Source of the DNA: Pirellulales bacterium
GTDB lineage: Bacteria > Planctomycetota > Planctomycetia > Pirellulales > JAICIG01
Length of the DNA stretch: 7,423 nucleotides
NCBI GenBank assembly: GCA_025924495.1
Contig: JAICIG010000394.1
Span: 1-7,423 of the forward strand
Direction: 5' to 3'
Notes under the pieces: generated by a model
Databases searched by the model: none
What the model was told of the DNA's origin: nothing
The model's input: only the letters and a program-made list of their open reading frames with translations
Part shown: piece after piece, positions 1-5,721 of the stretch
Position numbering within the stretch: the first letter of the stretch is position 1
Layout of the letters: every line of letters begins with the position of its first letter
Translations under genes and position numbers: made by a program

Positions 1-1
1 A

Positions 2-589
2 TTCCTGACACACGATCCGTCGATGCAAGAGCAGTTCGTCCAGCTATGCGACTCCGTTTGCGATGACTATGTGTCGTACTCCTTTGCGCGGTCACAGCGC
101 GAGCGCATCGAAGAACAAATCAGGCGGCTGGGGCATGCGAATGCCGAAGGTCAAATGAAGAGACTTTACGATTCAAACGTGATCTGCTGTACCGTGGCAG
201 ACGACTGGCAAGAATCGTGCTTTCCAAAGCAGCCCTATTTCATCAACCTCCATTGCTGGCTACTCGGTGGGATGGACAAAGCTGTTTGCCAGATTTCAGC
301 GATCACTTATTGTCTTGAACGACCGATGCACGGATTGCTGACGACAAAGGGAGAGTCAGGAGGGCGCAACCTTTGTGATCCAACCGGCGCGAATCTACGC
401 CTTTCGTGTGCTCAGCCCAATGGCAAGGGAGCACAAGCGTTTCTTGGTCGTGATCGAATCGTCGCATTGGGATCAAGAAGCCTCCCAAGGGACACCCGGC
501 TAGACATACGCATCGAGGGACTACGCGCCGCTGACCTCATGAAGGCAGTTCAAACGAGAAGAAGCTTTACGGCTCCTTCTTTAACCTAG
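2..589 (+). CDS. Hypothetical protein, Cys-rich, cut by left edge, possibly decayed
   Basis: I do not recognise this protein. The frame is open from base 2, so it probably starts left of the window. The first internal ATG is at 23, which would give 188 residues. Counted from that ATG there are ten cysteines (9, 13, 55, 56, 66, 78, 89, 97, 118, 129) and a charged, helix-like stretch at about 22-50. No signal peptide or membrane segment is visible. The first hundred codons mostly end in C or G, as in the neighbouring genes. The rest does not clearly do so and reads like low-quality sequence ending in Ser/Arg-rich residues. The true gene may therefore have been truncated, or have shifted frame, around residue 105-115. 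The DNA is also visibly less GC-rich than the genes further right. It could be a decayed fragment or a chance ORF. Confidence 0.35.
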   Translation, partial: FLTHDPSMQEQFVQLCDSVCDDYVSYSFARSQRERIEEQIRRLGHANAEGQMKRLYDSNVICCTVADDWQESCFPKQPYFINLHCWLLGGMDKAVCQISAITYCLERPMHGLLTTKGESGGRNLCDPTGANLRLSCAQPNGKGAQAFLGRDRIVALGSRSLPRDTRLDIRIEGLRAADLMKAVQTRRSFTAPSLT

Positions 590-709
590 AGTGACGCCTT
601 TTGCTTCCGGCGACTTGACGTGCGAGCGTCAATGCCACGTCGCGCGTGCTGAAACGGATTCCGCATTCCGTCGGGGTAGTGGATAAAGTACAGCCAAGGA
701 GAGAGTTTA

Positions 710-757
710 ATGAGTTGCTTTTGGGATGCACCCGAATCGTTTGCGGCGTGCAATTAG
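710..757 (+). CDS. Possible 15-residue small ORF with strong Shine-Dalgarno
   Basis: An ATG at 710 opens a 15-codon frame (MSCFWDAPESFAACN) that ends at TAG 755-757. A textbook Shine-Dalgarno AAGGAG lies at 696-701, eight bases before the ATG. That is better than the sites in front of most genes in this window. No promoter is obvious upstream, and the next gene downstream is on the opposite strand, so a leader-peptide role for a downstream gene has no visible target. The peptide has no recognisable family. The good ribosome-binding site may be chance. Confidence 0.2.
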   Translation: MSCFWDAPESFAACN

Positions 758-783
758 CCATTAAAGCTTGCTGCTGCAAGATC

Positions 784-833
784 GTCGTCTTTCGCTCTGC
801 GAAAGAGCGTCCGTTTGCGGAGCAAAAGGCGAC
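784..833. repeat. 50-bp imperfect inverted repeat (stem-loop)
   Basis: Bases 784-800 (gtcgtctttcgctctgc) are the reverse complement of 817-833 (gcggagcaaaaggcgac) at 14 of 17 positions. All three differences are transitions. In a plus-strand RNA two of them become U-G wobbles, leaving one C-A mismatch, so 16 of 17 pairs could form around a 16-base loop. Shorter alternative stems nest inside: ctttcgc/gcgaaag at 789-805 and cgctct/agagcg at 793-809. A further stem, aggcg/cgcct, follows at 827-844 and overlaps the right arm. There is no T-tract, so a simple terminator is unlikely. From memory, similar 'ctttcgc-TCCGC-gaaag ... ggcgac' palindromes are scattered between planctomycete genes. Membership in that repeat family is inference. 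Confidence 0.6.
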
Positions 834-883
834 TATGGGCGCCTGCTGCAGCATGCGGAGCGTGGTGATGCAGCTACGCCGTA

Positions 884-900
884 CTACGGTTTCTCCGTAG
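884..900 (-). terminator. Hairpin covering the stop codon of the propeller gene
   Basis: ctacgg (884-889) and ccgtag (895-900) form a perfect 6-bp stem around a 5-base loop. Read on the minus strand, the 3' arm includes the TAG stop of the propeller gene. There is no following T-run, so if it ends or protects the transcript it is not a canonical intrinsic terminator. It may act together with the larger stem-loop at 784-833, which lies just downstream of this gene. Confidence 0.3.
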
Positions 901-1801
901 GCTTCCAGGAAGGGCGCGGGGCGATGATGGGGAGCTCGTCGGTGAGCAGTTTGGTGTGTGCGTCTTCGATGAGATCGTAGAGCATCAGGTCCCCTTTGCC
1001 GAGCGAATTGTCGCCGACGCGCATCGTGTTAAAGCGGGCGTAGGCGATGTATTGCCCGTCGGGGGACCAGGCGGCATAAGAGTTCATTTGGGCGCCTTGT
1101 GAAACCTGTTGCAGTCCTTGGCCGTCGGCGCCCACGACGCAGAGCTGAATCGTGCCGTCGCTGCCCCGGCCGCCGAAGGCGATCTGCTGTCCGTCGGGCG
1201 ACCAGCAAGGATAGACGCAGTAAACGAGATCCTGCTTCAACAGGTCGACGAGTTCCGTGCCGTCGCGATTCATGACGTACAGCCGGAAAGCGCCCATCCG
1301 GTTTGAAGTGAAGGCGATCTTCTTGCCGTCGGGCGACCAGGCCGCGTCGGAATCCCAATTGGGGTGGTTGGTCAGGTTCTTCGGGTTCGAACCGTCGGCC
1401 TCCATGACGAACACTTCCACTCCCCCGGTGCGGTGATCGGCGGCGAACAGCAACTGTTTGCCGTCGGGCGACCAGGCCGGGCAGCGGTCGTTCGGGCCGC
1501 TTCCGACCGAGGTGATCTTGCCCGTCTCAAGATCGAAGAGCTTGATCGCTCCGGCGCCGTTGGTCGTTACGACGAAGGCCAATTGCCGACCGTCGGGGCG
1601 CCAGGCCGGTTCGTTCACAGTGCCCAGATCCTGAGTGATCCGCGTGATATTCTTGCCGTTGATGTCGAGCGAGATCAGATCGCTGCCGCCGTAGCGCCGA
1701 GTGGCGACCGTCAGCGTCGGAGCTGTTTGCGGTTCCTGGCCGTGCGAGATTCCGCACAACGCCGTCGCGACAAGAAGCGTCAACCGAAGAGTTCGCTGCA
1801 T
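884..1801 (-). CDS. Secreted PD40/TolB-like six-bladed beta-propeller protein
   Basis: This is a 305-residue protein with a Sec signal peptide (Met1-Gln2-Arg3-Thr4, hydrophobic about 7-17, probable cleavage after SHG near residue 21). The rest is a WD40-like (PD40) propeller. The W-[SRK]-P-[DT] motif recurs at about residues 67, 110, 155, 200, 245 and 299, a spacing of 43-54. That gives six blades, the number seen in the C-terminal domain of TolB. Blades carry the usual 'xxIAF' strand after WSPDG and an 'L-[YF]-V/D' strand with a D-G-[ST] turn. TolB's N-terminal domain is absent, and no tol-pal neighbours are present, so I do not call it tolB. Such proteins usually act as periplasmic binding or scaffold modules. 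Start choice: a frame-compatible ATG exists at 1855, but 1801 has GGAG eight bases upstream and begins directly with the signal peptide. Confidence 0.85.
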   Translation of the reverse strand: MQRTLRLTLLVATALCGISHGQEPQTAPTLTVATRRYGGSDLISLDINGKNITRITQDLGTVNEPAWRPDGRQLAFVVTTNGAGAIKLFDLETGKITSVGSGPNDRCPAWSPDGKQLLFAADHRTGGVEVFVMEADGSNPKNLTNHPNWDSDAAWSPDGKKIAFTSNRMGAFRLYVMNRDGTELVDLLKQDLVYCVYPCWSPDGQQIAFGGRGSDGTIQLCVVGADGQGLQQVSQGAQMNSYAAWSPDGQYIAYARFNTMRVGDNSLGKGDLMLYDLIEDAHTKLLTDELPIIAPRPSWKPTEKP

Positions 1802-2077
1802 CGCTCGGTCTCCGTGAGATGCGTCCGCCGGCGATTGGGCTTTGCGTCGCCGCAATCGCCTGCTCGGCGGCAGGATTACCGTGGATAGCGATCAGATTAA
1901 CCGCTCGCGAGCCCGAAGCCAACTATCTCGTCCGGCGACGTCCGCCGCCAGGGCTGCAGATTGAAGAACATTGGTTGCTCATTGCCGGTCGTTCCTGGTT
2001 ATCATTTGATACTGCGGTGGCCGCAGATCGAGCCTGCGTGGACCGAGCGCGGCCTTCAGTTGGGCGCGGGAGCGACG
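1802..2077. other. Divergent intergenic region between propeller and GNAT genes
   Basis: Both neighbours are transcribed outward from this gap, so it should carry both promoters. Towards the GNAT gene, TTGCTC (1975-1980) and TATCAT (2000-2005) loosely resemble a sigma-70 pair, but the 19-base spacer is long. No match to the consensus is convincing on the minus side. No operator-like palindrome stands out. Open frames crossing it, such as plus 1961-2077 in phase with the GNAT gene, look like read-through upstream of the real start. Confidence 0.4.
1810..1813 (-). promoter_or_regulatory. Shine-Dalgarno site fixing the propeller gene start
   Basis: On the minus strand this reads GGAG, eight bases before the ATG at 1801-1799. 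It supports the shorter start, which places the hydrophobic signal peptide at the N-terminus, over the in-frame ATG at 1855. Confidence 0.5.
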
Positions 2078-2593
2078 ATGAGCTTGGTCATTGAAAGCAT
2101 GCGGCCCGACGACTGGGAACAGGTCCGCCAGATTTATCTGGAAGGGCTAGCTACAGGGCAAGCCAGTTTCGAGACAGAATCGCCTGGATGGGATGAATGG
2201 ACCGCGAGCCGACTGCCGCATTCGCGGCTCGTGGCGCGAGAAGGGGGCCGAGTCATCGCCTGGGCCGCTCTGTCTCCTGTTTCTCGTCGACCGTGCTATG
2301 CGGGCGCGGCTGAGGCGAGCATCTACGTTGCAGCCGATCAGCGCGGGCGCGGCATTGGCAAGGCTCTCATGCAAGCGCTCATCGACGAGTCGGAACGCAA
2401 CGGAATCTGGTCACTGTATGGAGCGACGTTTGCCGAAAATACCGCGAGCATCCAGATGCAGCTTGCCTGCGGATTTCGGATTGTGGGGCGCCGCGAGCGG
2501 ATCGCGAAACACCAGGGCGTGTGGCGCGACACGATCGTTACCGAACGGCGCAGCAAGATCGTGGGCGCCGAGGACTTGTCTGATTCGGTTTGA
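2078..2593 (+). CDS. GNAT N-acetyltransferase, phosphinothricin/arsinothricin-type
   Basis: This 171-residue enzyme should transfer acetyl from acetyl-CoA to a small amine. The acetyl-CoA loop R-G-R-G-I-G is at residues 89-94, after the beta-4 strand EASIYV (79-84). Also present are the N-terminal 'IRQIYLEG'-like helix, 'WAALSP' at 62-67, 'RPCYAGAAE' at 71-79, 'AENTAS' at 119-124, 'CGFRIVGRRER' at 131-141 and 'GVWRD' at 147-151. This order matches the Pat/Bar and ArsN1-like N-acetyltransferases, whose members detoxify phosphinothricin, arsinothricin or methionine analogues. The substrate cannot be fixed from sequence. Start: the frame extends back to an ATG at 1961, but family homology begins at the ATG at 2078, which has GGGAG five bases upstream (2068-2072). 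It is probably co-transcribed with the next GNAT gene 47 bases downstream. Confidence 0.85.
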   Translation: MSLVIESMRPDDWEQVRQIYLEGLATGQASFETESPGWDEWTASRLPHSRLVAREGGRVIAWAALSPVSRRPCYAGAAEASIYVAADQRGRGIGKALMQALIDESERNGIWSLYGATFAENTASIQMQLACGFRIVGRRERIAKHQGVWRDTIVTERRSKIVGAEDLSDSV

Positions 2594-2640
2594 AGCGATC
2601 TCTACTTCTGTCTTCTTGGCAATCGTTGGGCACGAGTCTT

Positions 2641-3099
2641 ATGTCAGCGATCATCACCCTGGAACGCCCCGACAGCGCCGATGCCGTCATGCTGATCAGC
2701 GAACTCGACGCGCATCTGGAGCCGCTCTATCCGGCCAAAAGCCGTCATGGTTACAGCGTCGACAAGTTGATCTCCCAGGCAGTCGAGTTCTTCCTGCTGC
2801 GCGATAACGGCACGCCCGCCGGCTGCGGCGGCATTCAACTGTTTGGCAATGAATATGGCGAGCTAAAGCGGATGTATGTGCGTCCGCAATTTCGCGGCCT
2901 GGGCTTCGGCAACTTGCTGCTCGATCATTTGGCCGAATATGCCCGAGCGCGTGGAATCGCCGTGCTGCGGCTGGAAACCGGCATTCACCAGACAGCCGCC
3001 ATCAAGCTCTACGAGAACTGGGGATTCCAACGCATTGGGCCGTTCGGAAGCTATTCCGAAGACCCGCTCAGCCTGTGCTACGAGAAGCGGATCGCCTGA
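2641..3099 (+). CDS. GNAT family N-acetyltransferase
   Basis: This is a 152-residue single-domain acetyltransferase. The strand 'GCGGIQLF' (61-68) leads into 'ELKRMYVRP' (74-82), then the acetyl-CoA loop R-G-L-G-F-G at 85-90 and its helix. It ends with 'RLETGIHQTAAIKLYENWGF' (110-129), the usual motif B with the Tyr and 'GF' of GNATs. The last residues (SLCYEKR) form the closing strand. The substrate is unknown; this subgroup is broadly described as acting on small molecules or amino acids. An in-frame TTG at 2590 overlaps the stop of the preceding GNAT gene, but the ATG at 2641 is where family similarity begins. The upstream site there is weak (GAG only). It shares little sequence with the preceding GNAT beyond the fold motifs, so this is not a recent duplication. 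Confidence 0.85.
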   Translation: MSAIITLERPDSADAVMLISELDAHLEPLYPAKSRHGYSVDKLISQAVEFFLLRDNGTPAGCGGIQLFGNEYGELKRMYVRPQFRGLGFGNLLLDHLAEYARARGIAVLRLETGIHQTAAIKLYENWGFQRIGPFGSYSEDPLSLCYEKRIA

Positions 3100-3118
3100 G
3101 CGCGAGTTGATGTGCAGT

Positions 3119-3137
3119 CGCTTTAATACGGAAAGCG
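3119..3137. terminator. Hairpin between convergent GNAT and creatininase genes
   Basis: cgcttt (3119-3124) and aaagcg (3132-3137) make a 6-bp stem with a 7-base loop, overlapping the TAA stop of the minus-strand gene (3123-3125). An overlapping 7-bp inverted repeat, tgagcgc (3097-3103) with gcgctca (3135-3141), links the two stop codons. Placed in a 23-bp convergent gap, either could serve as a bidirectional terminator. No strong T-tract follows on either strand, so the call is tentative. Confidence 0.35.
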
Positions 3138-3902
3138 CTCATCGAGTGGGGCGGCGGAAAGCTCGACGAGGAAGGCGGCGAGACGCTCGACGAGCAGTTC
3201 CATCATGCGGCGCCCTTTCTCGGCAGTCGCCGGATGCGGATTACCGGCGCCGCTGTTGGTCGTGAGCAGGTGCCACGGGCGGGTGATCGAGACCCAGCCG
3301 CGATTGACGGCTTCGAAGCGAGTTTTGGCCGTGGCGCCGTCATCGGCGTCGAGGCTGCCGTCGGGCTGATGCGAAACCAGATGCGGGTAATAGGCCATGA
3401 TCACCGACGTTTCCATCTCGCCGCCGTGATCGCCGGCATCGTCGAAGATTTCGTGCTCAATGTCGGCCAGCACTTTGTACCAATTGCAGAGAAACAACTG
3501 CGCCGGCGTCTTGCCGTGCAGTTCGCGCAACAGCGGTTTCAGGTCGTTGCCGCCGTGGCTGTTGAGCAACACGATCTTCTTGATGCCGTGTTGCACCAGC
3601 GAATCAACGAGATCGGTAATCACCGCGCCCAACGTCGACGGGTTGACGTTCATGGCCAGCGGAAAGGCCATCTGGTTGGTCTCGGTGCCGTACGGCATGG
3701 TCGGCAGCAGCACCACCTTAGCCCCGCGCTCGTGCGCCGCCTCGCAAATCTTCTCGCCGACAATGTCCCCCTCGTACATGTCGGTGCCATACGGCAAGTG
3801 CAGGTTGTGCGGTTCCGTCGCCCCTAGGGGCAACACCGCCACCTCGAAGGGATGGTCCTTCGTATACCGGTAATTCGTTTCAGCCAGTTTCCAAGGACGC
3901 AT
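3123..3902 (-). CDS. Creatininase family amidohydrolase
   Basis: This 259-residue protein has the full length of the creatininase/MftE-like family, metal-dependent enzymes cleaving cyclic or linear amides. Signature elements in order are the metal motif L-G-A-T-E-P-H at 26-32, 'HLPYGTD' at 35-41, 'LLPTMPYGTE' near 65-74, 'NSHGGN' at 114-119 and 'GDHGGEMETS' at 157-166. By analogy with creatininase, Glu30, His32, Asp41 and His116 are likely metal ligands. The Glu that creatininase supplies two residues after its His is Gly118 here, so Glu162 or Glu164 may substitute; that is inference. The first motif is unusual, because the common E-Q-H-G-P-H reads E-P-H-N-L-H. No signal peptide is seen, so it is cytoplasmic. 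The ATG at 3902 has no visible Shine-Dalgarno, but no alternative start keeps the first motif. The gluzincin gene ends 61 bases upstream on the same strand. The substrate is unknown. Confidence 0.85.
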   Translation of the reverse strand: MRPWKLAETNYRYTKDHPFEVAVLPLGATEPHNLHLPYGTDMYEGDIVGEKICEAAHERGAKVVLLPTMPYGTETNQMAFPLAMNVNPSTLGAVITDLVDSLVQHGIKKIVLLNSHGGNDLKPLLRELHGKTPAQLFLCNWYKVLADIEHEIFDDAGDHGGEMETSVIMAYYPHLVSHQPDGSLDADDGATAKTRFEAVNRGWVSITRPWHLLTTNSGAGNPHPATAEKGRRMMELLVERLAAFLVELSAAPLDERFPY

Positions 3903-3963
3903 GAGCGAACGGAGGAAGACGATGATGAAAACGCAGTGCGCCGCCGCGCCTGCAGTTCATCTT

Positions 3964-5478
3964 TCAGCCTTCATCCCTGATCCTTTCCATAAACAGCTTG
4001 TATTGGCTGTCGAGATCGCCGAAGGAGGTTTCGGTCAACTCGGCCAGTGTAGCGGGCCGATCTCGGCCGGTGTAGATGGCAGAGAGATAGTCGACCAGAG
4101 CGTCGCGGTAGCGGCCAGCCTGGTCGAACATCAGAAAATAGGTCAGCCCGGAGAATTCGCTGTACAGCGCTTGGATTCGCTCGTCGCGCTGGATGTCGCC
4201 CATGCCCATCTCGGTCAACTCGGCGAGCGGCACATAAAAGTCGTCTTTGAGGAAGCGCACCAGGGCATTGTTCAAGCGAATCGTGCCGGCGCCGCCAATC
4301 GTGCAATAGGTATCCGCCTCGACGAGCGACTCCATCAGGCAGGCGATGCCTTCGATCACCCAAAAATTGGCTTCGCGCCCGATCGTTGGACTGACCTTGC
4401 GCGTCTCGCTGAACAGTTGATGCGTCGCTTCGTGATAGAGATTGCTGTCGTCCTGGTCCCGGCCGGCGAAGAAGTAGGCCGTCCGTTTGTCCCCTTCGTA
4501 GTAGCCGGTGGTGACCTCGATGTTCGGCTGCCTGGGCTTCAAGGCGTCGTTGTATTCCTGGCGATCGCGGAAGTAAGTCACCTGGTGGCGAACGGGGGTG
4601 CGGCGCGGCCAGCCGCCGCCGCGCAGCAGCTTCGCCAGTTCGCCATCGCTCAGGTAGAACCTGACAAAAACCTGTCGCCAGGTTTCATAGAGCTTCTCCA
4701 GTCGAGCCGCCAAGCGCACGCCTTCTTGCAGGCTGTGGTTAGTGCGCACGCGATAATGCTCCGTCATAATCTCCCAGCCGCGATCGATGTCGGCGTGCAT
4801 CCGGGCGTCGTCTTGGTCGCTCAGCCAGCGACCTTTATACAGGCGCTCGCCCTGCTCGTAGCGCGGCAAATGACTCTTTGCGATCCAGCCGAAGCGGACA
4901 TCCCAAACTTGATTCGCCTGCGCCTTGCTCAACTCGAACGGCGTGAGCCAACGTCCTTCGTGCTGCTTATAGCCCAGCAGGCGCCGGGCGTCTTGGTGCT
5001 CGGGATCTTCGCGCAGCGTTTCATGAACCAGCGCGAAGCCCAGCGCATATTGTTTGTCCTCCAGCGCCCTGTCGAGCAGGGCGAACAGCCGCTGGGCCTG
5101 CTGGCGGCGGAGTTTGTCGAACCGCTCGCGCCATTGTTTGACGCTTTCTGTTTCTTTCTCGAGATCCTGCTTGGACTCTCGGGCGTCGAAAGCATGATCG
5201 ACCAGCGGCACGAAGAGCATCAGCGGCCGCTCCGGCGGGAGCCAATCGCGAGTCTGCTTTGCTTGCTCTTTCAGATTCTGATCGTCGCACCAGTCGGCCA
5301 ACTCGGCCAACTCGCCCACATAAGTCTTAATGAGCTGGCTGCGCGCTTCTGCCCCCGTTTCGGCCGCAGCAATCCTTGGCGTCGCTGCAATCGACGCTCC
5401 GGCCGCAAAGCATGCCAGGACGCCGGCGAGCAGAGCGCGACGCGAGCAGTTAGTCGGCGGCAGGCGAAACGATGGCAT
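3964..5478 (-). CDS. Exported DUF1570-like gluzincin (HExxH) protein
   Basis: This is a 504-residue protein. The N-terminus has S-R-R-A-L-L at 12-17 followed by an Ala-rich hydrophobic stretch and an A-x-A-like site (IAAAE near 36-40). This is a twin-arginine-type signal, so export is likely. Residues about 55-150 are charged, helical and possibly coiled-coil. Two short repeats, 'GRWLTPFE' (about 175) and 'GRWLSDQD' (about 216), flank a Trp-rich segment. The C-terminal half carries H-E-A-T-H at 349-353 and 'WVIEGIA' with Glu376, which is 23 residues after the second His. This is the zinc-ligand layout of gluzincin metallopeptidases and of the planctomycete DUF1570-type domain. Peptidase activity is inferred; substrate unknown. 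An in-frame GTG at 5514 is possible, but the ATG at 5478 gives a more normal signal n-region. Neither has a clear Shine-Dalgarno. The creatininase gene follows after 61 bases. Confidence 0.8.
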   Translation of the reverse strand: MPSFRLPPTNCSRRALLAGVLACFAAGASIAATPRIAAAETGAEARSQLIKTYVGELAELADWCDDQNLKEQAKQTRDWLPPERPLMLFVPLVDHAFDARESKQDLEKETESVKQWRERFDKLRRQQAQRLFALLDRALEDKQYALGFALVHETLREDPEHQDARRLLGYKQHEGRWLTPFELSKAQANQVWDVRFGWIAKSHLPRYEQGERLYKGRWLSDQDDARMHADIDRGWEIMTEHYRVRTNHSLQEGVRLAARLEKLYETWRQVFVRFYLSDGELAKLLRGGGWPRRTPVRHQVTYFRDRQEYNDALKPRQPNIEVTTGYYEGDKRTAYFFAGRDQDDSNLYHEATHQLFSETRKVSPTIGREANFWVIEGIACLMESLVEADTYCTIGGAGTIRLNNALVRFLKDDFYVPLAELTEMGMGDIQRDERIQALYSEFSGLTYFLMFDQAGRYRDALVDYLSAIYTGRDRPATLAELTETSFGDLDSQYKLFMERIRDEG

Positions 5479-5604
5479 GAAACGATGGACGTGGAACTGA
5501 GGTTGATCGAACACTGTCGGCCAGCGGCGAACAATGAGGCCAGGCAGATGTACCGCGAGGTTCAGGAGAAATCAGTTACAGCGGGATTTTTCATCGGCCA
5601 TACA

Positions 5605-5684
5605 AACCCGACGCGCAAGCGAGGGCGAACGGCCTCGAAGGGTCGCCTACCGGCGACGGCCCTACCTCGCTGGCGCTTCGGGTT
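5605..5684. repeat. 80-bp nested palindromic element ('NPTRKRG' type)
   Basis: The left arm 5605-5624 (aacccgacgcgcaagcgagg) matches the reverse complement of the right arm 5665-5684 at 18 of 20 positions. A second perfect stem, gtcgcc-tacc-ggcgac (5642-5657), sits in the loop, giving a cruciform or Y-shaped structure. One plus frame through the left arm reads TNPTRKRG, and one minus frame through the right arm reads LTPTRSASE. Both peptides are familiar to me as translation artefacts of a dispersed repeat in planctomycete genomes. It resembles REP or MITE-type elements. Copy number and mobility cannot be judged from one copy. Confidence 0.7.
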
Positions 5685-5721
5685 GGTGTGAGCGTACTCC
5701 ATCGGGCTAGCGCGAGGGCTG

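Larger units (their letters stand above)
590..883. other. Gap rich in hairpins, no convincing gene
   Basis: No open frame here looks like a conserved protein, and the longer ones on either strand read through inverted repeats. Besides the separately listed small ORF and 50-bp inverted repeat, it holds two mutually exclusive hairpins. The first pairs ttgacg (615-620) with cgtcaa (627-632). The second pairs gacgtg (617-622) with cacgtc (636-641). There is also a small stem cttgc-tgct-gcaag at 767-780. The octamer ctgctgca occurs at 771 and again at 843. This could be an intergenic repeat cluster, a structured RNA, or the remains of a gene; I cannot tell which. Confidence 0.5.

Noticed and set aside
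303..488. A 61-codon minus-strand frame within the left hypothetical region
   Set aside because: Short, no ribosome-binding site, no recognisable family. It remains conceivable that neither strand is coding here.
567..854. A 95-codon minus-strand frame and overlapping plus frames at 646-980
   Set aside because: They translate through the stem-loop cluster; peptides such as 'SFAERKTT' and 'PFAEQKAT' are what a palindromic repeat gives on both strands.
884..1801. Calling the propeller protein TolB of the Tol-Pal system
   Set aside because: It has six PD40 blades but lacks TolB's N-terminal domain, and no tolQ, tolR, tolA or pal gene is adjacent.
1364..1888. A 174-codon plus-strand open frame opposite the propeller gene
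   Set aside because: Antisense shadow of the PD40 repeats; its repeated 'FAVGRPGR'-like peptide is just the reverse reading of the WSPDG codons.
1975..2005. Sigma-70-like promoter TTGCTC-19-TATCAT before the first GNAT gene
   Set aside because: Only partial matches and an over-long 19-base spacer; planctomycete promoters are not well enough defined to call this from sequence alone.
2193..2807. A 204-codon plus-strand frame overlapping both GNAT genes
   Set aside because: Out of frame with two well-supported GNAT genes, Arg/Ser/Ala-rich, with no domain.
2078..3099. A toxin-antitoxin system of the GNAT toxin/RHH antitoxin type
   Set aside because: No ribbon-helix-helix (DUF1778) gene precedes either GNAT, and the first one matches small-molecule acetyltransferases instead.
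3234..3827. A 197-codon plus-strand open frame opposite the creatininase gene
   Set aside because: It is the antisense shadow of a gene whose protein has all creatininase signatures; its own translation is low-complexity Val/Ala/Arg/His-rich.
3901..5691. A 596-codon plus-strand open frame opposite the gluzincin gene
   Set aside because: It runs antisense to a gene with a signal peptide and HExxH motif, has no recognisable domains, and ends inside the palindromic repeat. GC-rich codon bias on the real strand commonly leaves the opposite strand open.
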